Source: an uncultured Eubacteriales bacterium
Lineage (GTDB): Bacteria > Bacillota > Clostridia > Peptostreptococcales > Anaerovoracaceae
NCBI GenBank assembly: GCA_910583765.1
Contig: CAJTYS010000006.1
Location: 62,001-126,000 of the forward strand
Length of the DNA: 64,000 nucleotides
Reading direction: 5' to 3'
Below the pieces are notes generated by a model. It made no database searches. It worked only from the letters and a program-made list of their open reading frames with translations, and was not told the DNA's origin. The number at the start of each line of letters is the position of its first letter. Position 1 is the stretch's first letter. Position numbers and translations under genes: made by a program. Positions 8,026-15,832 of this stretch are shown here, piece by piece.

Positions 8026-8796
8026 ATGATCATTTTTGAAAATGTCACAAAGCATTACAAATCAAACATAGGCCTTGAGGATGTGAGTGTAAAAATAAAC
8101 AAAGGGGAATTCGTCTTCTTAGTAGGGCCCAGCGGGGCGGGAAAATCCACATTTGTCAAACTGATTTTAAAAGAGATCAATGCAGACAAAGGGAAGATCA
8201 AAGTCATGGACAAGGATGTGACCCGATTTTCCAACAGGCAGATTCCAAGCTTGAGGAGGGATGTGGGCATCGTGTTTCAGGACTTCCGCCTGCTGCCAAA
8301 GAAAACCGTGTTTGAAAACGTGGCCTTTGCCATGGAGATCGTCCATGCGCCGAGGAAAAAAATACGCAGACAAGTGCCGCAGCTTTTGAAGGTCGTAGGC
8401 ATCGAAAGCAAGGCAAAGAAATATCCCAACGAATTATCCGCGGGCGAACAGCAGAGAGTGGCCATAGCCAGAGCGCTGGCCAATAATCCCATGATCCTCA
8501 TCGCGGACGAGCCCACTGGGAACCTGGATCCAGACACGGCGTGGGAAATCATGCAGATCTTAGACGGGATCAACATGCGGGGAACCACTGTGGTGATGGT
8601 CACCCATGCCAAGGATATCGTGGATAAAATGAACAAGCGGGTGATCGGCATCGAAAAGGGAAAGATCGTCAGAGACGATGTCGGCATATACGGGCTGGAA
8701 GCCACCCTCGCTCAGCTGGAAGGCATGGAAGTGACCACGGACACCCTCCAGCACAGGCGTGTATTCAATGAGAGAGAAAAAAAGGGAGAGTTATAG
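8026..8796 (+). CDS. ftsE: Cell-division ABC ATPase FtsE
   Basis: Cytoplasmic ATPase of the FtsEX complex, which couples division-site signals to cell-wall hydrolase activation outside the membrane. The 256 residues show Walker A GPSGAGKST (34-42), a Q-loop (FQDFRLLP), signature LSAGEQQRVAIARAL (about 137) and Walker B ILIADEPTGNLD (about 158). ATG 8026 is preferred to TTG 8017 because the GAAAGGGG site ends only one base before the TTG. The C-terminal extension beyond about 225 is longer than in E. coli. ftsX follows two bases after the stop. Confidence 0.93.
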   Translation: MIIFENVTKHYKSNIGLEDVSVKINKGEFVFLVGPSGAGKSTFVKLILKEINADKGKIKVMDKDVTRFSNRQIPSLRRDVGIVFQDFRLLPKKTVFENVAFAMEIVHAPRKKIRRQVPQLLKVVGIESKAKKYPNELSAGEQQRVAIARALANNPMILIADEPTGNLDPDTAWEIMQILDGINMRGTTVVMVTHAKDIVDKMNKRVIGIEKGKIVRDDVGIYGLEATLAQLEGMEVTTDTLQHRRVFNEREKKGEL

Positions 8797-8798
8797 GC

Positions 8799-9692
8799 AT
8801 GATCAGACGTTTTTTCTATACGCTGAAGCAAGCGTTTCAGCAAGTGTTCCGAAACAGGGCGATGACTGTGGCGTCTGTGTTCGCCATTACAGCCATGCTC
8901 CTGATTTTGGGGTTGTTCTTTATTATTGTGATCAATATCAATACCGCCGCGACTATGATCCAGCAGGATTACGATTCCATTGAGGTGTTCCTGGATGACG
9001 CGACCACGGAAGAGCAGGCTCAGAGCATGATCGCGGCCCTTCAAGAGGAAAACGGCGTGGACGAAGTTCTCTACCGGACAAAGGACCAGGCCATGGCGGA
9101 ATTGAAAGCAAGATGGGGTGAGAATGGAGAACTGCTGGATTCCCTGGCGGAGAATCCTTTGCCAAACTCTCTGATCATTAAAATCAGCAGCCTGGAGGCG
9201 GCCAATGACATCGCGAAAAAATCGGGCGCCTTGGAAGGCGTGGAGGATGTCAAATACTATAAAGAAACTGTGGACAAATTGATGAACGCCACTAGGTTCA
9301 TTCAAATAGCGGCCATCATTGTGATGATTTTCCTCATTGTGGTATCTATTGTCGTGGTGTCCAACACCATCAAACTTACGGTGTTTAACAGGGCCAGGGA
9401 AATCAGCATCATGAAATACGTGGGAGCCACTAACTGGTTCATCCGAGGACCGTTTCTGGCAGAAGGCATCATCATCGGGTTGTTGTCTGCGGGGATTTCG
9501 GTAGGCATCTGCGCGGTGCTTTACGATAAAGTCATCGATATGATCGGGCAGGATGTGTTCCTCATCTTGTCCACTCCTATGGTGCCTATGGAATTTTTAA
9601 TATATAATTTAGTTTGGATTTTCGCAGCGCTGGGCATCAGCATTGGTGCCTGCGGCAGTATCATTTCCATGAGAAAATTTTTGGATGCTTAG
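8799..9692 (+). CDS. ftsX: Cell-division permease FtsX
   Basis: Membrane partner of FtsE (297 residues). Four transmembrane segments are visible: one after the short basic N-terminus (about 22-45), then three in the C-terminal half (about 170-190, 220-245, 265-290). Between the first and second lies the large extracellular loop (about 46-165), which in this family binds and activates a peptidoglycan hydrolase. The conserved FNRAREISIMKYVGATNWFIRGPF region is cytoplasmic. The stop codon overlaps the ribosome site of the next gene, whose product is a likely target hydrolase. Confidence 0.93.
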   Translation: MIRRFFYTLKQAFQQVFRNRAMTVASVFAITAMLLILGLFFIIVININTAATMIQQDYDSIEVFLDDATTEEQAQSMIAALQEENGVDEVLYRTKDQAMAELKARWGENGELLDSLAENPLPNSLIIKISSLEAANDIAKKSGALEGVEDVKYYKETVDKLMNATRFIQIAAIIVMIFLIVVSIVVVSNTIKLTVFNRAREISIMKYVGATNWFIRGPFLAEGIIIGLLSAGISVGICAVLYDKVIDMIGQDVFLILSTPMVPMEFLIYNLVWIFAALGISIGACGSIISMRKFLDA

Positions 9693-9705
9693 GAGGAAGC
9701 GATTT

Positions 9706-11025
9706 ATGCGAAACAAAATAATGATGATCATTGCTTTAGTCCTGATCTTTACCATGCTATTTGGCACAGGCGCGGTTTATGGGGCGCAGGTGGGCCGTCA
9801 GGACTACAATCAGGTGCAGCAGCAAATCGAACAGGAAAAGAAAAAGCTGGAAGAAGGAAAAGCCGAAGAACAGAGCCTCGCACAGGAGATTCAGGGGCTG
9901 GAAACAAAGATCAGCGCCGTGGAAAACCAGGTGGCCGCTTTGCAGTCTCAGATCTCCACCACAGAAGGAAAAATAGCGGCAGCTAAAGAAGAGCTGAAAC
10001 AGGCACAGGAGAGCATTGATTCCCAGGACGCGAACCTGAATCTTCGTCTCAGGACCATGTACAAAAACGGCTCTATCGGATTTTTGGACGTGCTGCTGGG
10101 TTCCGGCAGCATATCGGAGTTCATCAGCAATATCGACATGGTGCAGAAGGTTCATGCCAGCGATAAAAAAGTCCTGGCCACGCTGAAAGACGATTACAAG
10201 GTAGTCAAAGAGAAAAAAGAAGAACTGGACGCCCTGCAGAGCCAGCTCAGTTCTCAAAAACAGCAGGAAGCGGAAAAGCAGGCCCAGCTGACAGCCAACA
10301 AAAGCGAAGTCACAAAGAAGAAAGCTAACGTGGCGGCCAGCAATGAAGCCCGCCAGGATAATATTCAAGATCTGAACGCGGAAGCGGATCACATCATGGC
10401 CATTATTCAGGAAGAAGAACGAAAGGCCAGGGAACGGGAAGAACAAGAGCGGAAAGAACGAGAAGAGCGGGAGAGACAGCAAAAGCAGCAACAGCAGGCG
10501 CAGAATGGAAACAATGGCAGCAGCGGGAACAGCGGAAACTCCACAGGCGGTGACAGCGGGAATTCTTCTGGCGGAAGCTCGGACAAGGGGAACAGCTCTT
10601 CTGGCGGAAGTTCCGGAGGCAGTTCTGGCAGCGGGTTCACGTGGCCTGTCCCAGGACACACCAGGATTTCCTCCAATTATGGATGGCGGATCTGCCCATT
10701 TCATGGCAGGGAAAAGCATACGGGCATTGATATTCCGGCTCCATATGGGACTGCCGTGAAAGCGGCTGACAGCGGCACGGTGATTTACGCCGGATATTTG
10801 GGCAGCTATGGAAACGCTGTCATCATCCGCCACAGCAGTACCTTGTACACCCTTTACGCACATAACAGCAGCCTTGTAGTAGGTTCGGGGAAAAAAGTTT
10901 CCAGAGGACAGACCGTGGCCAAGATCGGCAGCACAGGAAGTTCCACAGGAAACCATCTTCACTTTGAAGTCCGCAAAGGCGGCAACAGCTATGGAAATGA
11001 CGTGAATCCATGGAATTACTTATAA
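9706..11025 (+). CDS. Secreted coiled-coil M23 (LytM) peptidase, likely FtsEX target
   Basis: A 439-residue secreted protein with an EnvC-like layout. Signal peptide is about 1-27 (cleavage near VYGA), followed by two long charged coiled-coil stretches (about 30-115 and 155-260), a Ser/Gly-rich low-complexity linker (about 265-312) and a C-terminal peptidase M23 domain. The zinc and catalytic residues look intact: HTGID (about 338-342) and HLHFE (about 417-421). In E. coli EnvC these residues are lost and the protein only activates amidases, so here direct cleavage of peptidoglycan cross-bridges is likely. ATG 9706 follows AGGAGG (9691-9696), which overlaps the ftsX stop; this arrangement ties it to FtsEX. 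Confidence 0.88.
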   Translation: MRNKIMMIIALVLIFTMLFGTGAVYGAQVGRQDYNQVQQQIEQEKKKLEEGKAEEQSLAQEIQGLETKISAVENQVAALQSQISTTEGKIAAAKEELKQAQESIDSQDANLNLRLRTMYKNGSIGFLDVLLGSGSISEFISNIDMVQKVHASDKKVLATLKDDYKVVKEKKEELDALQSQLSSQKQQEAEKQAQLTANKSEVTKKKANVAASNEARQDNIQDLNAEADHIMAIIQEEERKAREREEQERKEREERERQQKQQQQAQNGNNGSSGNSGNSTGGDSGNSSGGSSDKGNSSSGGSSGGSSGSGFTWPVPGHTRISSNYGWRICPFHGREKHTGIDIPAPYGTAVKAADSGTVIYAGYLGSYGNAVIIRHSSTLYTLYAHNSSLVVGSGKKVSRGQTVAKIGSTGSSTGNHLHFEVRKGGNSYGNDVNPWNYL

Positions 11026-11037
11026 GGAGCATCATCA

Positions 11038-12672
11038 ATGAAAGAGATTCATCCGATCATTGAAGAACTGCTGAAAAAAAGAGGCGTTTCCGGTGAAGAA
11101 GAGATCCGTGAATTTTTATCGGAAAAACCACAGAAAACATACGATCCATTCCTGCTTCCAGATCTGGAGGCAGGGGTGGATTTCATCTTACAGGCAGCAC
11201 AAGAGCAGAAAAAAATCTGTATTTACGGCGATTATGACGCTGATGGAATCACTTCTGTCAGTATTTTGATGGAATTTTTGCGGAATTTGACAGAGAACAT
11301 CGAATTTTACATCCCTTCTCGGTTTGACGAAGGTTACGGGCTGAATATGGACGCTGTGAAAAAAATCAGGGAAGGCGGCGCGGATGTGCTGCTGACCGTG
11401 GACTGCGGCAGCGTTTCCTTTGAAGAAGTGGAACTAGCAAAGAAACTGGGAATGGAAGTGTTAGTGACAGACCACCACAGTATCACGGATGTGCGGGCAG
11501 ACTGTCTGCTGATCAATCCAAAGCGGGTGGACAGCGCATATCCCTTCGATGGGCTGGCAGGTTGCGGAGTCGCTTTCAAACTGGCCCAGGGCATCCAGAA
11601 AAAAGCAGGGCTTCCCAAAGCCGTTCTCAATAGGACCTTAGATCTGGTAGCGCTGGGGACCATTGCGGACATCGTGCCTTTGCTGGATGAAAACAGAACT
11701 CTGGTGAAACACGGGATGCATATCATTGCCAGCGGCCTGCGTCCAGGTCTAGCTGCGCTCATTGAGAAGATTTCCTTTGACAGGGAAAGCCTCAGCTCAG
11801 ACAACGTCTCCTATGGCATCGCGCCTCATTTGAACGCGGCAGGGCGCATTGGGGACGCATCAGTAGCCGCCTGGCTCATGCTGGCGCAGGAATCGCAGAA
11901 GATCGCCCAATACACAGATCAGCTGATCGCATGTAACCAGCAGCGAAAAAAATTGCAGGAACAGGCTTTTGACTTGTGCAAAGAGCTGATCGAGGACCAT
12001 TTGGCAGACCGGAAATTTCTCATTGTGTACGCAGAAGAGGTGCATGAAGGCATCGCGGGGATCGTAGCAGGAAAGCTGAAAGAGCAGTACGAGCGACCAG
12101 TGATCCTGCTGACTCCTTTCGGGGAATACTTAAAGGGAACTGGCAGAAGCGTTCCGGGCGTTCATTTGTACCACCTGCTCAAATCCCACGAAACTCTGTT
12201 CCTGCGGTTTGGCGGCCACGAGGGAGCCTGCGGCTTTACCATGGAAAAGGCCAATTTTCCGATTTTAGAACAAGCTTTAGAAGCGGACATGGAGCGAGCG
12301 CTGCAAAAAGATCCTGATCTGCTGCGTCAAACCCCGCAGCCGGACATGGCCCTGGAAGGAGCGCAGACCACATTGGAGCTGGCGGAAAGTTTAGGCTGTC
12401 TGGCGCCCTTTGGGAGCAAAAACCCAAAGCCTTTATTTTTACTGGAGCAGGTAGAACTGTCTCGTCAGCAGCCCATGGGTGATGGCAGGCATATCCGATT
12501 CCTAGCCACATGCAAGGATGGTTATGGCGTAGAATGCGTGCTTTTCAACAAGGCAAAGGATTATGCGCATATGATTTATGGGGATCAGCCTGTGGATTTG
12601 ACGGGAACTGTCGATTTTCAGGAATGGAGAGGGAACAAAAGCGTCCGATTCACAGTAGGATCCATGGTATGA
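11038..12672 (+). CDS. recJ: Single-stranded-DNA-specific exonuclease RecJ
   Basis: A 5'-3' single-strand DNA exonuclease of recombination and repair. The 544-residue protein shows the DHH phosphoesterase metal motifs GDYDADG (about 64-70), DCGS (about 123) and TDHHS (about 144), and the DHHA1 region containing GRSVPGVHLYHLL and FGGHEGACGF (about 390). A C-terminal OB-like domain follows. It is near the E. coli length and lacks the extra C-terminal region of the longer Bacillus protein. The start is 12 bases after the M23 peptidase stop with a GGAGC site, so the two may be co-transcribed. Confidence 0.93.
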   Translation: MKEIHPIIEELLKKRGVSGEEEIREFLSEKPQKTYDPFLLPDLEAGVDFILQAAQEQKKICIYGDYDADGITSVSILMEFLRNLTENIEFYIPSRFDEGYGLNMDAVKKIREGGADVLLTVDCGSVSFEEVELAKKLGMEVLVTDHHSITDVRADCLLINPKRVDSAYPFDGLAGCGVAFKLAQGIQKKAGLPKAVLNRTLDLVALGTIADIVPLLDENRTLVKHGMHIIASGLRPGLAALIEKISFDRESLSSDNVSYGIAPHLNAAGRIGDASVAAWLMLAQESQKIAQYTDQLIACNQQRKKLQEQAFDLCKELIEDHLADRKFLIVYAEEVHEGIAGIVAGKLKEQYERPVILLTPFGEYLKGTGRSVPGVHLYHLLKSHETLFLRFGGHEGACGFTMEKANFPILEQALEADMERALQKDPDLLRQTPQPDMALEGAQTTLELAESLGCLAPFGSKNPKPLFLLEQVELSRQQPMGDGRHIRFLATCKDGYGVECVLFNKAKDYAHMIYGDQPVDLTGTVDFQEWRGNKSVRFTVGSMV

Positions 12673-12739
12673 TGAGACAAATGAAACAGAGCGCGCCAGA
12701 CCATAGGCGCTTATGAAAGAAAGGGAAGTAGAGGGGACT

Positions 12740-13921
12740 ATGAAAACAAAGAAAAGAGAGATGGGCATGTTTCTGGTGCTGGGGATGCTGATCGGAGGCT
12801 GCATTGCGCTGGGAGGTCTGCTGCTAGTGGAAAAAGGGCTGTTCGGCGGCATGGTGACTTTGCCTAGATCAGATTACCAATACTACCAACAGCTGGATCA
12901 GCGCTATTCCAAATTGAACGGAATCTACGATTCTGTCATTACCAGCTATTACAAAAAGCCAAAAGAAGAAAACTTGGACACGGGCATGTACAAGGGTTTG
13001 TTGGCTGGACTAGGAGATCCGTATTCCACATACATGACCAGTGAGGAATACGCATCGTGGGAAGACAGCACCACCGGCGAATTTGAAGGCGTGGGCGTGG
13101 TGTTTACACAAGATCAAAAAGGCAATTATCTGGTCATCCAGACCACGCCAGGCTCGCCTGCGGAAAAGGCTGGGATCAAGGCGGATGATGTTATCTTGAA
13201 AGTAGACGGAAAGACATACGATTCCATGAACGAGTTGAGCGCGGCCATCAAGGGGCCCGCGGGGACAAAGGTGACTGTCACTTGCCAGCGAGATGGAAAA
13301 GAGATGGATTTTCAGATGACAAGGCAGCAGATTATCGATCAGTCTGTGGAAAGCAAAGCGCTGGACGATGATATCGGATACATCAAAATATCTGCCTTTG
13401 AAGCCCACACAGCAGAGGATTTTGACAAGGCTGTGGCAGACTTGAAGAAACAGGGCGCGAAGCGTCTGGTCATTGATCTGCGCGACAACAGCGGCGGGAT
13501 CCTGGATCCGGGCATCCAAATCGCGGACACGCTGCTGGGCAAAGGAACCATCACCTACTTGGAAGATCAAAAGGGCAGCAAGCAATATCTCAAATCAGAC
13601 GAAGAAAAACTGGACATGCCTTATGCCCTGCTGATCAATGACAAATCAGCCAGCACATCGGAAGTCCTGGCGGCAGCAGTAAAAGACGATGGACAGAACC
13701 CACTGATCGGCACCACCACCTTTGGGAAAGGCATTGTCCAAACCACAGCCAAGCTGAAAGACGGCAGCGCGCTGAAGATCACCACAGCCCAGTATTTCTC
13801 ACCAAAGGGGCGCCAGATCCATGGAAAGGGAGTCAAGCCGGATCATAAAGTCAAGAACAACGCAAAGACGAAAAAGGACGAGCAGCTGGAAAAAGCATTG
13901 GAATTGCTGCGGGCAAAATAA
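12740..13921 (+). CDS. Carboxy-terminal processing serine protease (S41, CtpA type)
   Basis: Membrane-anchored protease (393 residues) that trims or degrades extracytoplasmic proteins. One N-terminal signal anchor (about 8-30) is followed by a PDZ domain (about 110-185, with GSPAEKAGIK) and the S41 catalytic domain. The catalytic Ser lies in DKSASTSEV (about 300) and the Lys in TTFGKGIVQ (about 328), the usual Ser-Lys pair. ATG 12740 is chosen because GAGGGG (12731-12736) precedes it; the upstream ATG 12713 has no site. Its position after ftsEX, the M23 peptidase and recJ suggests an envelope quality-control role, which is inference. Confidence 0.9.
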   Translation: MKTKKREMGMFLVLGMLIGGCIALGGLLLVEKGLFGGMVTLPRSDYQYYQQLDQRYSKLNGIYDSVITSYYKKPKEENLDTGMYKGLLAGLGDPYSTYMTSEEYASWEDSTTGEFEGVGVVFTQDQKGNYLVIQTTPGSPAEKAGIKADDVILKVDGKTYDSMNELSAAIKGPAGTKVTVTCQRDGKEMDFQMTRQQIIDQSVESKALDDDIGYIKISAFEAHTAEDFDKAVADLKKQGAKRLVIDLRDNSGGILDPGIQIADTLLGKGTITYLEDQKGSKQYLKSDEEKLDMPYALLINDKSASTSEVLAAAVKDDGQNPLIGTTTFGKGIVQTTAKLKDGSALKITTAQYFSPKGRQIHGKGVKPDHKVKNNAKTKKDEQLEKALELLRAK

Positions 13922-13991
13922 CAGGCAGGAAAACAACACACTGGAGAAAGAGCCCATATCATAAACGCCATAAAATATCGATCAAAATAAA

Positions 13992-14046
13992 CACCTGGAA
14001 AGCGGGTACGGCAAAGTGCCGGAAACCGCCTTTCAGGTGCTTTTTA
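13992..14046 (+). terminator. Rho-independent terminator after ctpA-type gene
   Basis: Long stem with CACCTG (13992-13997) opposite CAGGTG (14034-14039), an inner AAAGCGG/CCGCcTTT helix and a five-T run. It closes the block that starts at ftsE. Confidence 0.8.
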
Positions 14047-14219
14047 TTCTGTGGAAAATATGGCTAGCAATGTTTCTGGAATAGCAGCAAAGTCTGCTGC
14101 CAAAAGAAAACCGGCGGAGCCGGCTCTGTTATAACGTAGAAACTATTGCTTGGGATATTGACGGAGTTTCAAAAACATACTGTGGGACGATTCTAAAGCC
14201 GCAGGCGCGCTTTAGGAGC

Positions 14220-15164
14220 TTAGCGAATGATGATGTAATAGCTGTAAGCCGCATAAAGCAGAATGAATAAAAGGCCCCATCCCCTGCGGATCTCTTTTTT
14301 CGCCGCAGCGGGGATCATGATCAGCAGACTGACTGCCACTAGGATCCCTGCGTCATACAAATTGATGATTTCCACTTGAATGGGATGGATGGAAACGGAA
14401 GAACCTAGAACAAACAGGAGATTGAACAAATTGGAACCAATGACATTTCCCACAGCAATGTCAGTCTCCCCTTTCAGCGCAGCGGCGATGCTGGTCACCA
14501 ATTCAGGGAGAGAAGTGCCGACGGCCACGATAGTCAGACCGATCAGAGTCTGGCTCACACCAAAAGACTCAGCAATGGCGCTGGCATTGCTGACTACCAC
14601 CTGGCCGCCTACGATAATAGCGATCAAGCCAAAGACAGACAGCAAAACGCCTTTTAACAAGGAAGGCTTTTTCCGGTTCCCAAAGGACTCCCGCACTGGA
14701 TTCTGCTTTGCCTTGCGAATGGTGGTGATCAGAAACAGCACAAAGACCGCCAGCAGGATCAATCCATCTGTCTGGGACAGGACAAAGCCCTGACCAGAAC
14801 TCGCGCCTATTACAGCCAAAAGGATGAACAGAACAGCAGAGGCAATGGAGAGGGGATATTCGTTCCTTAAGATCGATGGCTGCACTGGGCAGGGCTTAAC
14901 GAGCGCGCAGGCCCCTAAAACCATCAGCAGATTGAACATGTTAGAACCAATGACGTTTCCCACCGCAATGCCGTTTTGCCCTGTCACTGCTGCCGTAATA
15001 CTTACAGCGGCCTCTGGCGCACTGGTGCCAAAGGCCACAATGGTCAGGCCGATAATAAAAGTCGGAATGCCAAAATATCTAGCGATATCCGAGCTCCCGT
15101 CCACAAAAACATCTGCGCCTTTCACAAGAAGCACAAAGCCAATGATCAATAAGATATACTCCAT
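14220..15164 (-). CDS. CaCA-family Na+/Ca2+ antiporter (YrbG-like)
   Basis: Integral membrane cation antiporter (314 residues) with the duplicated alpha-repeat fold. The two repeats are easy to see: GLTIVAFGTSAPE with GNVIGSNMFNLL in the first half, and GLTIVAVGTSLPE with GNVIGSNLFNLL in the second. The Glu of each GTSxPE motif is a cation ligand in structurally characterised members. About ten hydrophobic segments are present. It is read opposite to its neighbours from its own strong promoter (15195-15223), with an AAAGGGGA site before ATG. A 7-base stem lies just past the stop (about 14197-14219) but without a clear T-run. Confidence 0.92.
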   Translation of the reverse strand: MEYILLIIGFVLLVKGADVFVDGSSDIARYFGIPTFIIGLTIVAFGTSAPEAAVSITAAVTGQNGIAVGNVIGSNMFNLLMVLGACALVKPCPVQPSILRNEYPLSIASAVLFILLAVIGASSGQGFVLSQTDGLILLAVFVLFLITTIRKAKQNPVRESFGNRKKPSLLKGVLLSVFGLIAIIVGGQVVVSNASAIAESFGVSQTLIGLTIVAVGTSLPELVTSIAAALKGETDIAVGNVIGSNLFNLLFVLGSSVSIHPIQVEIINLYDAGILVAVSLLIMIPAAAKKEIRRGWGLLFILLYAAYSYYIIIR

Positions 15165-15194
15165 TCCAATTCCCCTTTATCGTTTTCTAAAGGG

Positions 15195-15223
15195 ATTATA
15201 TGCTAATGGCTGCGGCTTGTCAA
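15195..15223 (-). promoter_or_regulatory. Consensus SigA promoter for the CaCA antiporter
   Basis: On the minus strand TTGACA (15223-15218), 17-base spacer and TATAAT (15200-15195): a perfect consensus match, 31 bases before the start codon. Confidence 0.8.
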
Positions 15224-15283
15224 TGCAAACAGACGAGTTATGAAAGAAAGGGACAAGCCTGCGGGACCATGATGCGGGAAGCC

Positions 15284-15430
15284 CTATTTTTTTAGCTGAT
15301 TCAGGTGTTCCTTTAGGATCAAGTTGACATATTGGCTAAAGCTTCGATCATCTTCTTCTGCCAAGCGTTTCACTTCTTTGATCACATCATCATCCAGGGT
15401 GATGCTTACTTTGCTTTTTAATGGTTTCAT
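15284..15430 (-). CDS. Small ribbon-helix-helix (CopG/Arc-like) protein
   Basis: A 48-residue protein beginning MKPLKSKVSITLDDDVIKEV and ending in a lysine-rich helix. Its beta strand (KVSITLD), helix (DDVIKEVKRLAEEDD) and second helix (SFSQYVNLILKEHLNQL) follow the ribbon-helix-helix pattern of CopG/Arc DNA-binding repressors, which work as dimers on tandem short repeats. GAGGTAAT lies 5 bases before ATG 15430. Just beyond its start, divergent to the big surface-protein gene, are AAAGTAG repeats in 10-base phase (15494-15510, 15686-15722), which make a plausible operator. It has no toxin partner nearby, so it is read as a regulator rather than an antitoxin; that is inference. Confidence 0.75.
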   Translation of the reverse strand: MKPLKSKVSITLDDDVIKEVKRLAEEDDRSFSQYVNLILKEHLNQLKK

Positions 15431-15493
15431 ATCATTACCTCTTTTTTTATATCAATATATCAAGCCGTAGGATGTAATGCTTGTTAATCGTGC

Positions 15494-15510
15494 AAAGTAG
15501 TATAAAGTAG
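15494..15510. promoter_or_regulatory. Tandem AAAGTAG repeats, RHH-gene side
   Basis: AAAGTAG at 15494-15500 and 15504-15510, exactly 10 bases apart and followed by TAGTA. They sit upstream of the ribbon-helix-helix gene, in the spacing such repressors use. Confidence 0.6.
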
Positions 15511-15671
15511 TAGTATTTACTGAATTTATCAAGAAATTCAGAAAAAAACCGTTATTTTTGTACGCTTGTCTGCCATTGAAAATGGACAGATTTTTGTGCG
15601 CTTTCCTTTTGTTTCAAGCCTGCTTTCCGCTGTTTTTCTCAATGAACGGATCAAAAAAGCAAGAAAGAATC

Positions 15672-15700
15672 TTGACTAATCTTATAAAGTAGGATAAAGT
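15672..15700 (+). promoter_or_regulatory. Promoter for the fibro-slime surface protein
   Basis: TTGACT (15672-15677), 17-base spacer, TAAAGT (15695-15700). The -10 region lies inside the second AAAGTAG cluster, so a protein bound there would block it. The remaining part of 15431-15832 is AT-rich without a gene and has a small stem at about 15569-15592. Confidence 0.5.
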
Positions 15701-15722
15701 AGTATTAAATACGATGAAGTAG
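15686..15722. promoter_or_regulatory. Tandem AAAGTAG repeats, surface-protein side
   Basis: AAAGTAG at 15686-15692 and 15696-15702, then GAAGTAG at 15716-15722: steps of 10 and 20 bases. The order and phasing match the cluster at 15494-15510. Confidence 0.6.
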
Positions 15723-15832
15723 CGCTTGCTGCGCATCAGTGTGTTGTCTGGTTGGAAATTATGATAAATAGACAGTGTGGGACGCCATAATGATCAGCCA
15801 GATCACACACAAAAAAATGGAAAGGGGAAGCA

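Noticed and set aside
9757..10962. A 401-codon minus-strand frame
   Set aside because: It is antisense to the coiled-coil M23 peptidase; its Leu/Phe-rich runs are the complement of the Glu/Lys/Gln codons.
15494..15722. AAAGTAG repeats as a CRISPR-like array
   Set aside because: Units are 7 bases at 10- or 20-base steps, without spacers; they fit operator repeats instead.
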